A DNA stretch of 64,000 nucleotides, taken from contig NZ_SZVW01000013.1 in assembly GCF_007655005.1 (NCBI RefSeq), forward strand, positions 124,001-188,000, given 5' to 3'. The translations under genes were made by a program, and so were the position numbers. Under the pieces are notes generated by a model. It was not told the origin of the DNA. It ran no database searches and worked only from the letters and a program-made list of their open reading frames with translations. Shown here one piece after another: positions 35,551-43,636 of this stretch; the first letter of the stretch is position 1; each line of letters starts with the position of its first letter. The stretch is from Streptomyces tibetensis. Lineage in GTDB: Bacteria > Actinomycetota > Actinomycetes > Streptomycetales > Streptomycetaceae.

Positions 35551-35802
35551 TGACACGACAGGAGGACACCGGGGCGCGGATGCGCACATCACCTGACCGG
35601 GGGACCGCGACCGGCGGGCCGAGGAGCGGCCGACGGCCGGGGTCTCCTGAGCTCATCGGGTCCGGGCGTCATCCGCCCCGTCACTCACGTACTTCACCCG
35701 AGTCGCGCGATGTGCGGGGACGGGCACAGGATCGAGGAACGCTGACGTCGCATCACTGCGGCCAACGTTCACTTTCCCCTCCGCGAAGGAGATGTGCGCA
35801 GG

Positions 35803-36957
35803 ATGACCACCACATCCGAACGGGTTGCAGGTTCGCGGGCGCAACAGGCGTCGCACCATGTCTCGCAGTCCGTGTTCGACGGTTCCCGGCTCCGAGTCGT
35901 CCTCCTGGTCGACGTCCACGACGGCGCCCACCAGGAGTTCCTCGACGCCTACGAACAACTGTGCAACCAGGTCGCGTCCGTCCCCGGGCACGTCAGCGAC
36001 CAGCTGTGCCAGTCGATCGAGAACCCCTCGCAATGGCTCATCACCAGCGAGTGGGAGAGCGCCCCGCCGTTCCTCGCCTGGGTCAACAGCGAAGAGCACG
36101 TGCGAATGGTCGAGCCGCTGCACAGCTGCGTGCGCGACACCCGGTCACTGCGCTTCCACGTAGTCCGCGAGACAGGCGGCCCGGCGGCGGGCGCCGACCC
36201 GGCGGAGCGCAGGCTCCAGACGGCGCCCAGGATCGGCGACGGCGTCATCCGGCACGCGCTCACCTTCACCGTCAAGCCGGGCAGCGAGGAGATCGTCGCC
36301 AAGATCCTCTCCGACTACGCCTCGCCCGAGCCGCAGGTCGACGACACCACCCGGCTGTGCCGCACCTCCCTGTTCATGCACGGCAACCGCGTGGTGCGGG
36401 CCATCGAGGTGCGGGGCGACCTGCTGGCCGCGCTGCGCCACGTCGCCCGGCAGCCCGAGGTCCGGGCCGTCGAGGAGGCCATCAACCCCCATCTGGAGCA
36501 GGACCGGGACCTCGACGACCCCGAGTCCGCCCGGGTCTTCTTCACCAGGGCCGCGCTGCCGGCCGTCCACCACGTGATGGCGGGACGGCAGGACCCCCAG
36601 GCCGAGCGGTACGCCCTGTACTACCCGGCCCGGCCGGACCTCGGCATGAAGCTGGCCGAACTCCTCTCCCGCAGGGACGAGGCGGCGGCGGACGACCCGC
36701 GCAGCCCGATCCTGCGCAGCACCATCTTCCAGCGCGACGACGTCGTCGTACGGCTCATCGACGTGCGCGACGGAGTTGAAGCCGCCGACCCCGTCCAGAT
36801 CCTGGGTCTCACCGACTCGGAGCAGGTGGCCGAGCTGACGACGCTCCTGGACGACGCGGGCACGGACGCCACCGCGTCGAAGGACGGCGGCATGGCGCGT
36901 CTCCTCGACATCGCGCGCATGGACCTCGTCACCGACCGCCGGTCGCCCGACGCCTGA
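35803..36957 (+). CDS. SchA/CurD-like spore-pigment protein (whiE ORFI type)
   Basis: A 384-residue protein. Residues 30-115 form an ABM-like monooxygenase domain (VVLLVDVHDGAHQEFLDAY ... WLITSEWESAPPFLAW), followed by two more repeats of a ferredoxin-like SchA/CurD module (VIRHALTFTVKPGSEEIVAKIL and AERYALYYPARPDLGMKLAEL). SchA/CurD-like proteins are found almost only in spore-pigment PKS clusters; their reaction is not settled. ATG 35803 is used; GTG 35794 lies too close to AAGGAG. First gene of the pigment operon. Confidence 0.85.
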   Translation: MTTTSERVAGSRAQQASHHVSQSVFDGSRLRVVLLVDVHDGAHQEFLDAYEQLCNQVASVPGHVSDQLCQSIENPSQWLITSEWESAPPFLAWVNSEEHVRMVEPLHSCVRDTRSLRFHVVRETGGPAAGADPAERRLQTAPRIGDGVIRHALTFTVKPGSEEIVAKILSDYASPEPQVDDTTRLCRTSLFMHGNRVVRAIEVRGDLLAALRHVARQPEVRAVEEAINPHLEQDRDLDDPESARVFFTRAALPAVHHVMAGRQDPQAERYALYYPARPDLGMKLAELLSRRDEAAADDPRSPILRSTIFQRDDVVVRLIDVRDGVEAADPVQILGLTDSEQVAELTTLLDDAGTDATASKDGGMARLLDIARMDLVTDRRSPDA

Positions 36958-36966
36958 TTCACCGCA

Positions 36967-36999
36967 CCGTGGGAGAGGCGGTGCCCGCCTCTCCCACGG
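36967..36999 (+). terminator. 15-bp hairpin inside the pigment operon
   Basis: CCGTGGGAGAGGCGG and CCGCCTCTCCCACGG pair perfectly around a TGC loop immediately after the SchA/CurD-like stop and 28 nt before the cupin start. It could attenuate transcription or stabilise the upstream message. Confidence 0.75.
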
Positions 37000-37026
37000 T
37001 CGTGCAGCACATCAACGGAGGAACGC

Positions 37027-37470
37027 GTGATCACATCTCGTCCCAGAATCGTGAGCATGAGCGACGTGGAGCCCAACCGCCGGCGAGGCGGTGACCTGCG
37101 TGCCATGCTCACTCCGGCCGCCGTCGGCGCCACCAGCGGTTTCATGGGCGTGGCCCTCATCGAGCCCGGTGACCGCATCGCCGAGCACTACCACCCGTAC
37201 TCCGAGGAGTTCGTGTACGTGGTGTGCGGGCAGCTGGAGGTGGACCTCGACGGCGAGCCGCACCCGCTGCAGCCCGAGCAGGGGCTGCTGATCCCCCTCA
37301 ACGTGCGCCACCGCTTCCGCAACGTCGGCGACGTGCAGGCGCGGATGGTCTTCCACCTGGGCCCGCTGGCCCCGAGCCCGCCGCTGGGCCACGTCGACAC
37401 CGAGGAAACCGACGCCGAGTCCGCGGTGGTGGGGGCGGAGGCAGCCGCACGACGTCAGGTCCGGTCATGA
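37027..37470 (+). CDS. cupin-fold pigment protein (whiE ORFII type)
   Basis: A 147-residue single cupin domain. Motif 1 is GDRIAEHYHPYSEEFVYVVCG with His/His/Glu metal ligands; motif 2 is LLIPLNVRHRFRNVG with the last His. The whiE ORFII cupin is required for normal spore pigment but its reaction is not settled. GTG 37027 follows GGAGG at 5 nt. The stop overlaps the KS-alpha start (ATGA). Confidence 0.87.
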   Translation: MITSRPRIVSMSDVEPNRRRGGDLRAMLTPAAVGATSGFMGVALIEPGDRIAEHYHPYSEEFVYVVCGQLEVDLDGEPHPLQPEQGLLIPLNVRHRFRNVGDVQARMVFHLGPLAPSPPLGHVDTEETDAESAVVGAEAAARRQVRS

Positions 37471-38735
37471 CGCGACGAGTGGTGGTCACCGGCATAGGCA
37501 TCGTCGCCCCCGGCGGCATAGGCGTACCGGCCTTCTGGAACCTCCTGGAGACCGGGCGCACGGCGACGCGGGCCATCACGTTCTTCGACCCGTCCGGTCT
37601 GCGTTCCCGGATCGCCGCCGAGTGCGACTTCGACCCGGCTGCCCACGGTCTGGACGTGCGGGACGTGGAACGCTGCGACCGCTACATCCAGTTCGCCATG
37701 GTCGCGGGCGACGAAGCGGTACGGGACGCCGGCCTCGACGTGAGCGCCGAGGACCCGTGGCGCGTCGGTGTCTCGCTGGGCACCGCCGTCGGCGGCACCA
37801 CCCGGCTGGAGAACGACTACGTCCTGGTCAGCAGCAGCGGACAGCACTGGGACGTGGACCACCGCAAGGCGGGCCCGGAACTGCACCGCGCGTTCTCGCC
37901 CAGCACGCTCGCCTCGACGGTGGCGGAGCGCTTCGGGGCGCGCGGCCCGGTGCAGACCGTCTCCACGGGCTGCACCTCCGGGCTCGACGCGGTCGGGTAC
38001 GCCTTCCACACCGTGCAGGAGGGCCGGGCCGACGTGTGCATAGCCGGTGCCTCGGACTCGCCGATCTCCCCGATCACCATGGCGTGCTTCGACGCGATCA
38101 AGGCCACCTCCCCGAACAACGACGACCCGGCCCACGCCTCGCGCCCCTTCGACGCCGACCGCGACGGGTTCGTCATGGGTGAGGGCGGTGCCGTACTCGT
38201 CCTGGAGGAGCTCGAGCACGCCAGGGCCCGCGGCGCCCACGTGTACTGCGAGCTCGGCGGGTACGCCACCTTCGGCAACGCCTATCACATGACCGGCCTG
38301 ACCAGCGAGGGCCTGGAGATGGCCCGGGCCATCGAGGACGCCCTGGACTGCGCACGGCTCGACCCCACCGCGATCGACTACGTCAACGCGCACGGCTCGG
38401 GCACCAAGCAGAACGACCGCCACGAGACCGCCGCGGTGAAACGGGTCCTGGGACCGCACGCCTACGACACCCCCATGAGTTCCATCAAGTCGATGGTGGG
38501 CCACTCCCTGGGCGCCATCGGAGCGATCGAACTCGTCGCCTGTGTGCTGGCCCTGGCCCACCAGGTGGTACCGCCGACCGCGAACTACGAGACGCCCGAC
38601 CCCGAGTGCGACCTGGACTACGTCCCGCGCGTCGCCCGCGAGCGCAAGCTCGCCAGTGTGCTCTCGGTGGGCAGCGGATTCGGTGGCTTCCAGTCCGCGG
38701 TGGTCATGAACCGGCCGAGGGAGAAGACACGATGA
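37467..38735 (+). CDS. type II PKS ketosynthase alpha (spore pigment)
   Basis: A 422-residue beta-ketoacyl synthase. The active-site Cys169 is in VSTGCTSGLDA; the two catalytic His are in YVNAHGSGTKQND and SMVGHSLGAIGA. The closing GSGFGGFQSAVV is the usual glycine-rich end. KS-alpha condenses malonyl units on the ACP with the chain length factor. Overlaps both neighbours by 4 nt, indicating coupled translation of equal amounts. Confidence 0.95.
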   Translation: MTRRVVVTGIGIVAPGGIGVPAFWNLLETGRTATRAITFFDPSGLRSRIAAECDFDPAAHGLDVRDVERCDRYIQFAMVAGDEAVRDAGLDVSAEDPWRVGVSLGTAVGGTTRLENDYVLVSSSGQHWDVDHRKAGPELHRAFSPSTLASTVAERFGARGPVQTVSTGCTSGLDAVGYAFHTVQEGRADVCIAGASDSPISPITMACFDAIKATSPNNDDPAHASRPFDADRDGFVMGEGGAVLVLEELEHARARGAHVYCELGGYATFGNAYHMTGLTSEGLEMARAIEDALDCARLDPTAIDYVNAHGSGTKQNDRHETAAVKRVLGPHAYDTPMSSIKSMVGHSLGAIGAIELVACVLALAHQVVPPTANYETPDPECDLDYVPRVARERKLASVLSVGSGFGGFQSAVVMNRPREKTR

Positions 38736-39985
38736 GCGAACCCCGCATACGGCGCGCGGCGGTCACGGGAATCGGTGTGGTCGCGCCCAACGGAGCCAGT
38801 ACCGAGACCTTCTGGAAGTCCACCACGGAGGGCATCAGCGCCCTGGAGCGGATCACCCGGGAGGGCTGTGAGCACCTGCCGCTGCGGGTGGCGGGCCTCG
38901 TGCGCGACTTCGACCCGTCGGCGGCGATCGAGGAACGCTTCCTGGTCCAGACCGACCGGTTCACCCACTTCGCGATGGCCGCGGCCGACCTCGCGCTGGA
39001 CGACGCCCAGCTGCACCGGCCCGAGACCGACGAGGCGCCGTTCTCCGTGGGCGTGGTCACCGCCGCCGGTTCGGGCGGCGGTGAGTTCGGACAGCGCGAA
39101 CTGCAGCAGTTGTGGAGCAAGGGCAGTCGCTTCGTCGGCCCCTACCAGTCCATCGCCTGGTTCTACGCGGCCAGCACCGGCCAGATCTCGATCCGCCGGG
39201 GCTTCAAGGGCCCCTGCTCGGTCGTCGCCGCCGACGAGGCCGGCGGCCTGGACGCCCTCGCCCACGCGGCGCGGGCCGTGCGGCGCGGCACCGAGGTGAT
39301 CGTGGCCGGTGCGACCGAGGCGCCGATCGCGCCCTACTCGGTGGTCTGCCAGCTCGGCTACCCAGAGCTGAGCACCGTCGACGACCCGACCCGTGCCTAC
39401 CGTCCGTTCACATCAGCGGCCTGCGGGTTCGTGCCCGCGGAGGGCGGCGCCATGGTCGTGGTGGAGGCCGAGGGCACGGCCCGGGCACGAGGCGCGCGCG
39501 TGCGGGCCCACCTGGCCGGACACGCGGCGACCTTCACCGGAGCCTCCCGCTGGGAGGAGTCCCGGGAAGGCCTCGCCCAGGCCATCCGAGGAGCCCTGGC
39601 GGAGGCCGGCTGCGCTCCCGAGGACATCGACGTCGTCTTCGCCGACGCCCTCGGCGTACCCGAGGCGGACCGCGCCGAGGCCCTGGCCATCGCCGATGCT
39701 CTCGGGGCGCACGGCACCCGCGTGCCCGTCACCGCGCCGAAGACAGGGATCGGCCGGGCCTACTGCGCGGCGCCGCTGATGGACGCCGCGACGGCGGTGC
39801 TCTCGATGGAGCACGGCCTGATCCCGCCCACCCCCCATGTCTTCGACGTCTGCCACGACCTCGACCTCGTGACCGGCCGGGCCCGTACCGCCGAGGTACG
39901 CACGGCACTGCTTCTGAGCCGGGGACTCATGGGGTCGAACTCGGCGCTCGTGCTGCGGCACGGCGCCACCGACGTCTCGCACTGA
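38732..39985 (+). CDS. type II PKS chain length factor (KS-beta)
   Basis: A 417-residue ketosynthase-like subunit. The position of the active-site Cys in KS-alpha is taken by Glu (VAADEAGGLDA aligned with VSTGCTSGLDA), whereas most chain length factors have Gln there. It pairs with KS-alpha to set chain length; spore-pigment synthases make long (dodecaketide-size) chains. Starts with 4-nt overlap to KS-alpha. Confidence 0.94.
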   Translation: MSEPRIRRAAVTGIGVVAPNGASTETFWKSTTEGISALERITREGCEHLPLRVAGLVRDFDPSAAIEERFLVQTDRFTHFAMAAADLALDDAQLHRPETDEAPFSVGVVTAAGSGGGEFGQRELQQLWSKGSRFVGPYQSIAWFYAASTGQISIRRGFKGPCSVVAADEAGGLDALAHAARAVRRGTEVIVAGATEAPIAPYSVVCQLGYPELSTVDDPTRAYRPFTSAACGFVPAEGGAMVVVEAEGTARARGARVRAHLAGHAATFTGASRWEESREGLAQAIRGALAEAGCAPEDIDVVFADALGVPEADRAEALAIADALGAHGTRVPVTAPKTGIGRAYCAAPLMDAATAVLSMEHGLIPPTPHVFDVCHDLDLVTGRARTAEVRTALLLSRGLMGSNSALVLRHGATDVSH

Positions 39986-40017
39986 GGCGCCGTGGAGCAG
40001 GAGAGGAAGGGAATGGC

Positions 40018-40272
40018 ATGACCGACCGCATCACGGTGGAAGAGCTGGCCGAACTCATGAAGAAATGCACCGGTGTCACCGTCACACCGGAGGAGCTCCG
40101 CCGCGACGACACGGCCTTCGCAGGGCTCGGCGTCGACTCGCTGGGGCTGCTGGGCATCGTGGGCGAGCTGGAGAACCGGTACGGCACGCCGATGCCGACC
40201 GACGCCGAACGCTCGAAGTCGCCCCGGCAGTTCCTCGACCTCGTCAACAGTGCACTGCTGACTGGAGCATGA
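40018..40272 (+). CDS. type II PKS acyl carrier protein
   Basis: An 84-residue ACP. The phosphopantetheine attachment Ser41 sits in GVDSLGLLG. Acidic helices on either side match the family. AGGAAGGGAATGGC precedes the ATG at 40018. It carries the growing polyketide for KS-alpha/KS-beta. Confidence 0.95.
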   Translation: MTDRITVEELAELMKKCTGVTVTPEELRRDDTAFAGLGVDSLGLLGIVGELENRYGTPMPTDAERSKSPRQFLDLVNSALLTGA

Positions 40273-40273
40273 G

Positions 40274-40753
40274 ATGACCGGACACACACAGAACGAGATC
40301 ACCATCGCGGCGCCCCTGGACCTGGTCTGGGAGGTGACCAACGACCTGGAGAACTGGCCGCAGTTGTTCAGCGAGTACGCCTCCGTCGAGATCCTGTCCC
40401 GCCAGGGCCACCGGACGACCTTCCGGCTGACCATGCACCCGGACGAGAACGGCACCGTGTGGAGCTGGGTCTCGGAGCGCGAGCCGGACCGCGAGACGCT
40501 CACGGTCAAGGCCCGCCGGGTCGAGACGGGCCCCTTCGACCACATGGACATCCACTGGCGGTACGAGGAGGTACCGGCCGGCACGCGCATGGTCTGGACA
40601 CAGGACTTCGCGATGAAGCCGGACGCGCCGGTCGACGACGCGTGGATGACCGACAACATCAACCGGAACTCCAAGGTGCAGATGGCCCTGATCCGCGACC
40701 GCATCGAGAAGATCGCAGCGGAGCGCGGTGCGGCGCACCGTCTGAACGACTGA
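40274..40753 (+). CDS. polyketide aromatase/cyclase (SRPBCC, whiE ORFVI type)
   Basis: A 159-residue START/SRPBCC protein beginning NEITIAAPLDLVWEVTNDLENWPQLFSEY, with WSWVSEREPDRETLTVKARRV and FDHMDIHWRYEEVPAGTRMVW strands and the ending helix NINRNSKVQMALIRDRIEKI. This is the single-domain TcmN/WhiE-type aromatase that folds the first ring. Starts 1 nt after the ACP stop. Confidence 0.92.
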   Translation: MTGHTQNEITIAAPLDLVWEVTNDLENWPQLFSEYASVEILSRQGHRTTFRLTMHPDENGTVWSWVSEREPDRETLTVKARRVETGPFDHMDIHWRYEEVPAGTRMVWTQDFAMKPDAPVDDAWMTDNINRNSKVQMALIRDRIEKIAAERGAAHRLND

Positions 40754-40773
40754 GCCGGACGGAGACCCACCCC

Positions 40774-41106
40774 ATGCACCAAGCTCTGATCGTCGCCCGG
40801 ATGGCCCCCGGATCGGCACCCGACATCGCCAAGGTGTTCGAGGAGTCCGACCGGGGCGAGCTGCCGCGGCTCGTCGGGGTGACCCGGCGCAGCCTCTTCC
40901 AGTTCGGCGATGTGTACATGCACCTCATCGAGGCCGAGCGCGATCCCGGCCCCGCCATCGCCAAGGTCGCCGGGCATCCCGAATTCCGGGACGTCAGCGA
41001 GCGGCTGGCCGCGTACGTCAGCGCGTACGACCCCGAGACATGGCGTTCCCCCAAGGACGCCATGGCCCAGCGCTTCTACCTCTGGGAGCGCGAGACGGCC
41101 GGCTGA
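40774..41106 (+). CDS. TcmI-family polyketide cyclase (whiE ORFVII type)
   Basis: A 110-residue protein starting MHQALIVARMAPGSAPDIAKVFEESD with LVGVTRRSLFQFGDVYMHLIEAE in the middle, the TcmI-family signature (dimeric ferredoxin-like fold). It closes a later ring of the polyketide. Last gene of the plus-strand operon; followed by a 22-bp hairpin. Confidence 0.92.
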   Translation: MHQALIVARMAPGSAPDIAKVFEESDRGELPRLVGVTRRSLFQFGDVYMHLIEAERDPGPAIAKVAGHPEFRDVSERLAAYVSAYDPETWRSPKDAMAQRFYLWERETAG

Positions 41107-41117
41107 CCACCGCCCGT

Positions 41118-41167
41118 GACCACCGGTCGCCGGGTCCGCAGCGTCGCGGACCCGGCGACCGGTGGTC
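41118..41167. terminator. 22-bp-stem bidirectional terminator
   Basis: Perfect 22-bp arms at 41118-41139 and 41146-41167 around a 6-nt loop (AGCGTC) lie between the converging cyclase and methyltransferase genes, serving both directions. Confidence 0.9.
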
Positions 41168-41253
41168 TGCCGGACGATTCCCGGCGTACGAGGACCGCGG
41201 GACGCGGTCGCATCGGCCGGGAACCGGCACGAGGACCGCGCTACGCCGTCGGA

Positions 41254-42282
41254 TCAGCCGGGAACGTGGCAGTCGAACGCGTGCAGGTAGGGGTTGACCG
41301 GGTTGATGTCGTCGATGACCAGGCCCGCCTCGGTCAGCCGGTCCACCATGCTCCGGGTGGTGTGCTTCGCCCCGCCCACGTTGAGGAGCAGCAGCAGGTC
41401 CATCGCGGTGCTGAACCGCATGGACGGCGTGTCGTCGACGAGGTTCTCGATGACCACGACCCGCGTCCCGGGACCACCGGCCTCACGGACGTTGCGCAGC
41501 GTGCGGGCCGTGCTCTCGTCGTCCCACTCAAGGATGTTCTTGATGACGTAGACGTCGGCCTGCACGGGGACGGCGGTCCGGACGTCGCCGGGCACCACGC
41601 GCGCACGGTCCGCGAGGTCACCGCCCGCACGCAGTCTCGGCAGGGCGTTCTCCACCACCCGGGGAAGGTCGAGCAGCGTCCCGTGCATCGTGGGGTACTT
41701 GTCCAGCAGGCTCGCGACCACGTGCCCCTGGCCCCCGCCGATGTCGGCGACGGACGCGCTCTCCGACAGGTCGAGGAACTCGGCGACATCGCGCGCCGAC
41801 TGCACGCTGGAGGTCGTCATGGCCCGGTTGAAGACGTCGGCCGACTCCGGGGCGTCCTCGTTGAGGTAGGGGAAGAACTCCTTGCCGTACAGGCCCTCCA
41901 CCACATTGCGGCCGGTGCGCACCGCCTCGTCCAGCTTCGGCCAGACGTCCCAGGTCCACGGCTCGGTGCACCACAGCGAGATGGCGCGCAGGCTGTCGGG
42001 GTCGTCCTCGCGCAGCAACCGGGAGACGTCGGTGTGCGCGAAGGTCCCGTCCGGCTGCTCGGCGAAGACGCCGTAGCAGGACAGGGCCCGCAGGAGCCGT
42101 CGCAGCGGGCGGGGTTCGGCCTTCACCGCGGTCGCGATGTCCTCCACGGCCATGGGGGTGTCACCGAGCGCGTCGGCGACCCCCAGCCGGGCGGCCGCGC
42201 GCAGGGCGGCGGCACATGCCGCCCCGAATGCGAGTTCCCGCAGTCGCATGGACGGCGCAGGGGCAGGCTGAGTGGTCGTCAT
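41254..42282 (-). CDS. SAM-dependent O-methyltransferase (polyketide-type)
   Basis: A 342-residue protein: N-terminal dimerisation/winged-helix part (AARLGVADALGDTPMAVEDIATAV), SAM site VADIGGGQGHVVASLLDKYP, LLDLPRVVENA and the catalytic region IKNILEWDDESTARTLRNV (Trp/Asp replaces the more usual catalytic His in the HxWxD-like segment). Family members methylate hydroxyl groups of aromatic polyketides. It converges on the pigment operon and is likely a tailoring enzyme of the same pigment; spore-pigment clusters differ in having it or not. Confidence 0.88.
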   Translation of the reverse strand: MTTTQPAPAPSMRLRELAFGAACAAALRAAARLGVADALGDTPMAVEDIATAVKAEPRPLRRLLRALSCYGVFAEQPDGTFAHTDVSRLLREDDPDSLRAISLWCTEPWTWDVWPKLDEAVRTGRNVVEGLYGKEFFPYLNEDAPESADVFNRAMTTSSVQSARDVAEFLDLSESASVADIGGGQGHVVASLLDKYPTMHGTLLDLPRVVENALPRLRAGGDLADRARVVPGDVRTAVPVQADVYVIKNILEWDDESTARTLRNVREAGGPGTRVVVIENLVDDTPSMRFSTAMDLLLLLNVGGAKHTTRSMVDRLTEAGLVIDDINPVNPYLHAFDCHVPG

Positions 42283-42374
42283 GTGCCGCCTTCCTTCCTT
42301 CTTGGGTCATGTGAAGCACGAGGATCACGGGGCGTTCGTGCGAGCCCCGGGTTCACGAGAAGCGGGGCCGGCGG

Positions 42375-43469
42375 TCAGCACAGGCCGGTGGGCCGGGACG
42401 AGCCGCAGGAGTTGTCCTGGAACGTGTTGCCCTGACCGGTGTCCGTGTTGACCAGGTCCGCGGGGGAGTTGCCCTGCAGCAGGTTGTCGCTGATCCGGTT
42501 CCGCTCGCTGGGCATGCCCACCAAGCTCTTGAACAGGACGATGCCTCCCGACAGGGAGGAGTTGCCGACGTTGTCCTTGATCACGTTGTGAGTGATCAGG
42601 TTGTCGTCCGCGCCCGTCACCACGACGCCGGATCCCTGCAGGGCGTCCAGCCGGGCGGTCTTCGGGCAGAACTTGTTGTTGCGCTCGATGCGGTTGGCGC
42701 GCACGGTCACGAAGCCGGCCTTGGGCTTGTTCTCGTCTCCGACGACGAAGACCGCCGCGCAGTTGCCGGTGAGGTGGTTGCCCTCGACGGTCAGGTTGCG
42801 CAGCCGGCGGACGGTGACGCCGATCCGGTTGCCCTCCAGCCGGTTGTGCTCCACCACGGTGCCCTCGGTGTCCACGGCCCCCTGCTCCTCCTTCACCGTG
42901 TTGGCGAGGAGCAGACCGGCGTCGCCGTTGTTCCGGGCCGTGTTGCCGCGGAACACGCCACGGAGCGAATACTCGCTGGCGATGCCCCACACCCCGTTGC
43001 TGACGGCGGTGACGTCCCGCACGGTCAGCCCGTCGGCCTCACGGGCGTAGACGCCGGTCTTGTCGAAGCCGGTCACCGTCAGGGAGGAGATGGTGACGTC
43101 GTCGGCGCCGTGGTCCTTCGTGCCCACCACACAGATGCCGTTGCCGGCCGCGGCACAGCTGTCGGCGGCCTTCGCGAGGGGCGATGCGGTGCTCGGGGCG
43201 GTGCTCGTGCCCTCCGCCGGCCGGAGCACCGTGCCGCGGCCCATGCCGTGCAGGGTGAGCCCGGGCGTGGTCACGTTGACGCTTCCGTAGTGGGTGCCGC
43301 GTGCGAGCAGCACGGTGTCGCCCGGCCGAGCGGCGTCCACCGCCTTCTGGATCGATTCTCCCGGTTGTACGACATGGACCGTGTGGGCGGCGGTGGGCGG
43401 AGCGGCACCGAGCCCCGTCCCGACCAGCGCCGCCAGGCACGCCAGAGGTGCGATATGACATTTCTTCAT
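42375..43469 (-). CDS. secreted right-handed beta-helix protein
   Basis: A 364-residue secreted protein. Signal peptide residues 1-28 (MKKCHIAPLACLAALVGTGLG ... AAHTV). Then VVQPGESIQKAVDAARPGDTVLLARG, the common entry to a parallel beta-helix, followed by many NxI/NxxxGN-type coils (VEHNRLEGNRIGVTVRRLRNLTVEGNHLTGN). Seven or so cysteines suggest disulfides. This fold includes pectate lyases and carbohydrate-binding or -cleaving proteins; no specific catalytic triad seen. Start at MKKCH, 43469. Confidence 0.83.
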   Translation of the reverse strand: MKKCHIAPLACLAALVGTGLGAAPPTAAHTVHVVQPGESIQKAVDAARPGDTVLLARGTHYGSVNVTTPGLTLHGMGRGTVLRPAEGTSTAPSTASPLAKAADSCAAAGNGICVVGTKDHGADDVTISSLTVTGFDKTGVYAREADGLTVRDVTAVSNGVWGIASEYSLRGVFRGNTARNNGDAGLLLANTVKEEQGAVDTEGTVVEHNRLEGNRIGVTVRRLRNLTVEGNHLTGNCAAVFVVGDENKPKAGFVTVRANRIERNNKFCPKTARLDALQGSGVVVTGADDNLITHNVIKDNVGNSSLSGGIVLFKSLVGMPSERNRISDNLLQGNSPADLVNTDTGQGNTFQDNSCGSSRPTGLC

Positions 43470-43636
43470 ATCGCGCAGGTTATGTCCCTTACGCTCCGAA
43501 CCAGCGGCTTGGTCCATCCGGCGGCGTGGCCCGGCCGCGCACCGGCCAGCCACTGACCCCCTCGCGGCGCTCCACCGTGGCTTCAGGGGCTGACCATGGC
43601 GGGCAGTCGCTTTTGGACGTCTGTGGGGGCGTCACG

